Shown piece by piece: positions 6,620 to 10,627 of a stretch of DNA of 10,627 bases. How positions within the stretch are numbered: position 1 is the first letter of the stretch; each line of letters starts with the position of its first letter. This DNA comes from Mucidula mucida (taxonomy: Eukaryota; Basidiomycota; Agaricomycetes; Agaricales; Physalacriaceae). The notes below the pieces were generated by a model. It was not told the DNA's origin. It ran no database searches and was given only the letters and a program-made list of their open reading frames with translations. Both the position numbers and the translations under genes were made by a program. Location of the stretch: positions 1 to 10,627 of the forward strand of contig JADNYV010001022.1 of assembly GCA_015501055.1 (NCBI GenBank), given 5' to 3'.

Positions 6620-7678
6620 ATCACAGTACGAAACGGTAGATGATTATACGACGTAAACTATGGTTGTTCAACGAATCGAGTTCATAGAAGGCGATGGGTG
6701 CATAGCTAACGCAAAACTCAGCGTGAGTAGTTCAGCATAAGGCTTGTACACGCCGCTAATAGCGACCCATGTAACCTTGATCAAAGTCTAGAAAATGACA
6801 ACGTTAGTATGCACTTAACATCGACCAGTGGTATGACTTACTAAGAAGTTACTGTCCTGAGACTTGGAGACGACGTCTATTAGGACGTGGGTCCTCGACA
6901 AGACAAGTGTCTACAGCACCAAGGTCAATCGGGTTAGATACAGACTGAAACTCGAAAACGTCACCATGACGCGAGGACAGCGCGGCGAAGGCTGCGCCGA
7001 GGACGAAAGTCTTCAACCAATACTCCTCCGTGGATGTTATCGCTTGCCGTGCTATCAAGAACCCTCCCGACCCGACTTGCGCCATGTCTGGCGCATTCGG
7101 AGGACGTCGTAGCACTAGAACAAAGGAGTATCTCTATTGCACGAGCACGTTTCTCCGACTTCAGTTGTGCCTACGCCCTCCCACAGTTATCTAAAGCATA
7201 AGATCAGTACATGAAGGAATTGATTAATATCAACAAATTCACCTTGGCACGATGAGAATACCAGCAATTCCATCGCTGAGTACAGAGGGTTGTCCTCTGG
7301 ATGTCTTCCTTGTCGAGTTCAAATTCCCGATGTCGCGCCCTACATCATGCCGACAATGTCAGGCAATCCGTCAATCGTACGGCGCGAGCGAAACAGCATT
7401 CGCGGTGAGGCGCGTCGGGCGTAGCATTGTCATCCTTGAGTCCTAACAGCGAAATCAGTGAAAAGCACCAGATGAATCAATTCGACTTACTAATGGTTAT
7501 CCACTGCCCACGGTATCTAGCTCACGGATATCCTTTCAGAAATGAATACAATAGGGAACAAAATTGTAGAACTCACCCTCGACAACTGGCGGTCAACATT
7601 CAGAGCCGCGCTGCGCCATAGCGGCGAATGTAGCGCACATGAAGCCAACCATTTACGGAGGACAACCATCGCGCCCTG
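6620..7678 (-). other. Chain of minus-strand introns; decayed multi-exon gene
   Basis: Minus-strand introns: 7533-7576 (44 nt, GTGAGT), 7443-7490 (48 nt, GTAAGT, CACTGAT, GTTAG), 7191-7242 (52 nt, GTGAAT, TACTGAT, CTTTAG) and 6788-6841 (54 nt, GTAAGT, perfect TACTAAC branch, TTCTAG). Splicing out 7533-7576 joins KWLASCALHSPLWRS...VDRQLSR to DIRELDTVGSG followed by TAA. The next exon (7243-7442) has stops in the continuing frame. The stretch before the 6841 donor is open for 88 codons on the minus strand (6849-7115, containing EEYWLKTFVLGAAFAALSSR) and ends in TAA six bases before the donor. No family is recognised. Good splice signals with broken frames suggest an old pseudogene or a spliced non-coding RNA. 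Confidence 0.35.
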
Positions 7679-8148
7679 TCACAAAGACGCGTCGTCGCCG
7701 TTCCAGCGCTGAGATGTCGCTGAAAGTTGTGCTAGCAGTGGCCCGGAATGAACAATGCTAAACATAATGTCGAAGACCGGGGGGGCGTTAATCCGTGGTC
7801 TCCTGTATCCGCCGTACCATTTCGGCTTTCTCACCGGCACGAAGCCAAATGGGAAAAGGACGCGTCGCGAAGACAACGCCGCAGACGTCGGCGAACAACA
7901 AACAAGGCATACTGAAGTCTCGAGGTCTATTATAGACATCAGCAAATTTGGACCACACATCAACGGCGTGGACTTACCAGGTAAGCCCGAGTCTTCATGG
8001 TCGGTGCGGGATGAGATGAATGGGTTCCTCGAAGAAGTCGTCGGAGCCTTATGCCCATGCGAGTATAAGGAATGTAGCAGTCGGAGGTGTACAGAGAATG
8101 TACCGTTCATGAGCATAGCCAGTCCCCGATGGTTTACTCGACGTCTGG
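7679..8148 (-). pseudogene. Open minus-strand exon, unknown; rival plus ORF
   Basis: The minus strand is open for ~155 codons from a possible acceptor (CCCCCACAG) at about 8148 to TGA at 7679-7681. An internal 51-nt intron candidate (7927-7977, GTAAGT, TTGCTGATG, AATAG) is a multiple of three, so the frame is open spliced or unspliced. Beyond the TGA the same frame continues to the donor at 7576, so the stop may be a lesion in the gene relic described for 6620-7678. The product contains GFVPVRKPKWYGGYRRPR and matches nothing I recognise. A plus-strand ORF (7755-8228) overlaps it almost entirely; because the two frames share wobble positions, one may be a shadow of the other. Confidence 0.25.
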
Positions 8149-8228
8149 TACTGTGGGGGCGGGAAATGAGTAGGGCTACGACGTGCTGGAAGACTACGGA
8201 CCAAGCGAGGAGTAGAAGGCGGCATTAA
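7755..8228 (+). CDS. Hypothetical 157-codon ORF, unknown
   Basis: Longest unspliced plus-strand frame outside the thiolase. It contains GLLYPPYHFGFLTGTKP, an acidic/basic middle, a helix-like NGFLEEVVGAL stretch and a Cys-rich patch (CPCEYKECSSRRC). Its composition looks somewhat more protein-like than the antisense frame, but no domain is recognised and no plus-strand introns or promoter are evident nearby. A frame of this length could arise by chance in 10.6 kb. Overlaps the minus-strand ORF at 7679-8148. Confidence 0.2.
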   Translation: MLNIMSKTGGALIRGLLYPPYHFGFLTGTKPNGKRTRREDNAADVGEQQTRHTEVSRSIIDISKFGPHINGVDLPGKPESSWSVRDEMNGFLEEVVGALCPCEYKECSSRRCTENVPFMSIASPRWFTRRLVLWGREMSRATTCWKTTDQARSRRRH

Positions 8229-9095
8229 TGAACGATCCTAGCCGCGACACTGTCGTCCACGTCGCGCTAAACAGCACCAAAAGAAAATCTGGAAAAACTC
8301 GTCAACGGGCTATGGAACGACACGAAACAATAGACGTACCAGAGCGTTATAGCGCAGAATGAAGACACCTGATGAAGGGAAATGATGAGCAAGAATATCA
8401 ACAACGATGGTGGGAAGAAAGAAATGGACCTCTCACGATCACTGGCTCGGTCACGTTATGAACGCGTCGGGAATGGTATGGAGAGAACAACAGCGCCGGC
8501 TCAGAGGGACCCAACAGAAGAAGTGAGGTATGAGATAAAGAAGTAGAACATGGCCGTGTCGCAGTAAGGAAGAGGGAAGGATGGGAGAGGGAATGATGAG
8601 TTCTAACCGAATCCCATCGCCTTTTATTCGTGTTTCCATTCCCCAAAGATTCATCAGAGACGTAAATACATTCGGGTAGTCAACCGCAACTGTGCGCGAC
8701 CGTCGGACTGTACGAAATCTTTCCAATATTCGGGCGCATATTACGCCGCCACACAATCTCGCTTCTGCTTAATTCGCCGCCCTGTGCAAAAGACAGTGAG
8801 GCGATTCTAGTCACAATCAATATAACACTTCGACTTTATCATAGTCAGACCTCAAGATACGCAGTGAACGCAATACAGAAGAAACTTACCTCCGTCTCTA
8901 GAATGCACCACAGCGACTATCCCGTCCTTGACAGAATCCTCCGAGTATCAAAATACTCCAATTACATGAAGGGTCCACCTCTGATGATCTGATGGGAGTA
9001 AGGCCGACGCGCCCAGACACGGAGCTAACGAAAACTTACAGATTGGACTTTTCACCTTCACGTACGCAACGCTTCGCATTGCTAATTACATCCTT
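8229..9095 (-). other. No gene recognised; further minus-strand introns
   Basis: Minus-strand introns with good signals occur at 8289-8339 (51 nt, GTACGT, CGTTGACG, TTTTTCCAG) and 8989-9039 (51 nt, GTAAGT, CATCAG), and perhaps 8851-8889 (39 nt, GTAAGT). The exon just before the last donor reads EYFDTRRIL, then a stop, then SLWCILETE. A purine-rich stretch lies at about 8562-8600. No exon can be chained over more than one intron with confidence. Confidence 0.3.
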
Positions 9096-10627
9096 TTAGG
9101 AACGGAGAAATGAGCCCGAGTACGTTGTCATATGAGTCAGCACAAATTCAACGCCATTAAATTGCGGAAAAGGAACGAACCATTTCAGCATATTGGTGAC
9201 ACAGCGCGCGAATCGCGTGTTAACGTTGCTTCTAGGCGAGATCAAGGTCGCAGAGAGTGTATTCAGAGTAGATACACCTAATGTAGCCATGGCGTATGTG
9301 AAATTTGAACGGGAAACAAGATTTACGCCAAAGTCGCAGAGGGACGGAGGAGGAGCACGAGCACTGGCGTCATTTCCCCGCATCCATGGCGGACCAGATA
9401 AGATTGTCGATTCCCCAGAGACGTCATAGGGCCCAAGAGATCCTCGTGCCATCGATGTGCAGGGTCCCGAAGGCCGCACAGAGCGTTTGACGCGAAAAGT
9501 AGGCTTCAAAGCGCGTTCAGAGGTTCATAAAGCATCGGATATCACAGTACGTAATCCATAGAGTCGTCTCCAAGTAAATTCAGACATGCTGGAGATACAG
9601 GCGAGTGGGAAACCAAAAGAGTGCGCCAGTGGAACCGTTTCGAAATCGGACACGTCGTGGTTCGAGTTCAAGTCAACCCGATCACCTGGACCTATTCTAT
9701 CCGCATGTTGACACTTCATGCCGATATTTTGCCGCCATTTCCGAGTAGATTGGACGTCTAGGCGGATGTGACGACTCGGTGTACCCGCTGAGCGTGCGGA
9801 ATAAACCCTCTTCGTAGAATACGCCTGTTGGACTTGGCGACCCGACGGACATCCTCTACAGGGTGTACCTGATGATTTCTAGTAAATTTCAGGTCCATCT
9901 TACGGCGTCGTAGCAAGATCTTTTCAGAAGACATTTCGGACATTCGTACTTCTCCGTAAGTGTCAACATGTGCTATATCGTCTACTCTTGCTTTGGGCCG
10001 ACTTTGGGTGTTTACCAGTTTATCAAAGTATCTCATACAATACTCAGGATGGTCTTTAAAACGTCTTGTAGTGCTTCTAAGACATGATATTCGTCAGATA
10101 CAGACGGATACAGATTTGTACACTACTCTAACAACACTTTTCGAGTCCACAGTTCACAAATCAGACTTGAGAGATTGCAGCAAGAATTTAAAATCGACTG
10201 AGATTGAAAGAAAAACTATGACACGGGGGATCTCTTCTACGTAGTCTACAAATGTGATTACTTCAACGAATCTACTATGCCCACGATGGCGTCAAGTTCA
10301 ACCAACCGAACTGACCGGGCCAAAACAGTCTACTGCCAAGCACGTCGTCAGCCGGGAAATCAGAATCGGCGAGCGAACGCGTAACTGAAAAGAATTCGAC
10401 GGCGATGATTTCACCGTTGACACGAAACTACAAACAGTCAGCTCCGCTGGGTGATCGAAAGGAAATGAGAGGCACTAACTGTCAGATGGCAGAACCAATT
10501 GGAGACCGTAGTCTCTCGAGAAGTACGGTACCCACGCCGTAGAGTCAGCGCCCGTGTCCAACTGACTGTGGCGTCGAGTTCCATGCCTATCTGCATATCA
10601 TCGCAGTGAGAAGCTCGCAGCGCGAGC
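9096..10627. other. No gene recognised
   Basis: The best frame is 137 codons on the minus strand (9096-9509, including NTRFARCVTNMLKWFVPFPQFNGVEF), with a weaker frame opposite (9193-9429). Further frames at 9758-10036 (-) and 9960-10244 (+) are of chance length and resemble no family I know. Small perfect hairpins occur at 10502-10515 (GAGAC/GTCTC) and 10613-10627 (GCTCGC/GCGAGC). No introns as convincing as those to the left were found. Confidence 0.35.

Noticed and set aside
9960..10244. 94-codon plus ORF and 92-codon minus ORF (9758-10036)
   Set aside because: Length is within chance expectation, there is no domain, and no splice or promoter context supports either.
24..10608. Shared 11-mer CTCACTGCGAT in inverted orientation near both window ends, as terminal inverted repeats
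   Set aside because: An 11-bp inverted match is expected several times by chance in 10.6 kb, and neighbouring bases do not extend it.

Overview
The window looks like a piece of a filamentous basidiomycete (probably Agaricomycetes) genome. The evidence is the short spliceosomal introns (36-83 nt, most 45-59 nt) with GTACGT/GTAAGT/GTGAGT/GTGCGT donors, CTRAY-like branch sites and YAG acceptors. A fungal C2H2 regulator and a peroxisomal SCP2/SCPx-type thiolase with fungal residue choices agree with this. Only two loci are recognised with confidence, and both are broken. I see no rRNA, confident tRNA, CRISPR, bacterial operon, viral gene or intact transposase. I also see no convincing new biological system; what stands out is a dense field of decaying, partly tandemly duplicated, intron-bearing gene relics.

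Layout. 1-865: at least three diverged tandem units carrying, on the minus strand, the same coding motif ending at the same splice donor (unknown family). 866-1771: no gene recognised; several minus-strand intron signals and a GC-rich hairpin. 1772-2083 (-): a short open three-exon coding fragment of unknown family. 2318-2418 (+): a direct repeat pair flanking a well-formed intron. 2748-3222 (+): a tentative three-exon ORF of unknown function. 3300-4157: mostly non-coding, with a strong two-tier hairpin (3611-3651), a degenerate ~20-nt minisatellite (3709-3833) and a perfect CRE-type palindrome (3842-3857).

4158-5331 (+): a five-exon SCPx-like thiolase, almost perfectly preserved in its first ~330 codons. 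Its last intron has GG instead of AG at the acceptor, and homology stops abruptly at 5331, so the C-terminal catalytic block is missing. 5408-6398 (-), convergent and 76 bp away: a C2H2 zinc-finger transcription factor with a frameshift between fingers 2 and 3 and a lost zinc-binding Cys in finger 3. 6476-6619 (-): a more decayed tandem copy of the finger-1 exon with its intron, lying just upstream of that gene.

6620-10627: no recognised protein. The minus strand repeatedly shows 44-54-nt introns with textbook signals, and short open exons that can be joined in places but soon meet stops. This fits one or more old pseudogenes, or intron-rich genes I cannot recognise. A 155-codon minus-strand ORF and a 157-codon plus-strand ORF overlap at 7679-8228.

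The two named loci are not known to act together. Peroxisomal thiolase chemistry and a nuclear regulator appear to have been brought side by side by rearrangement.
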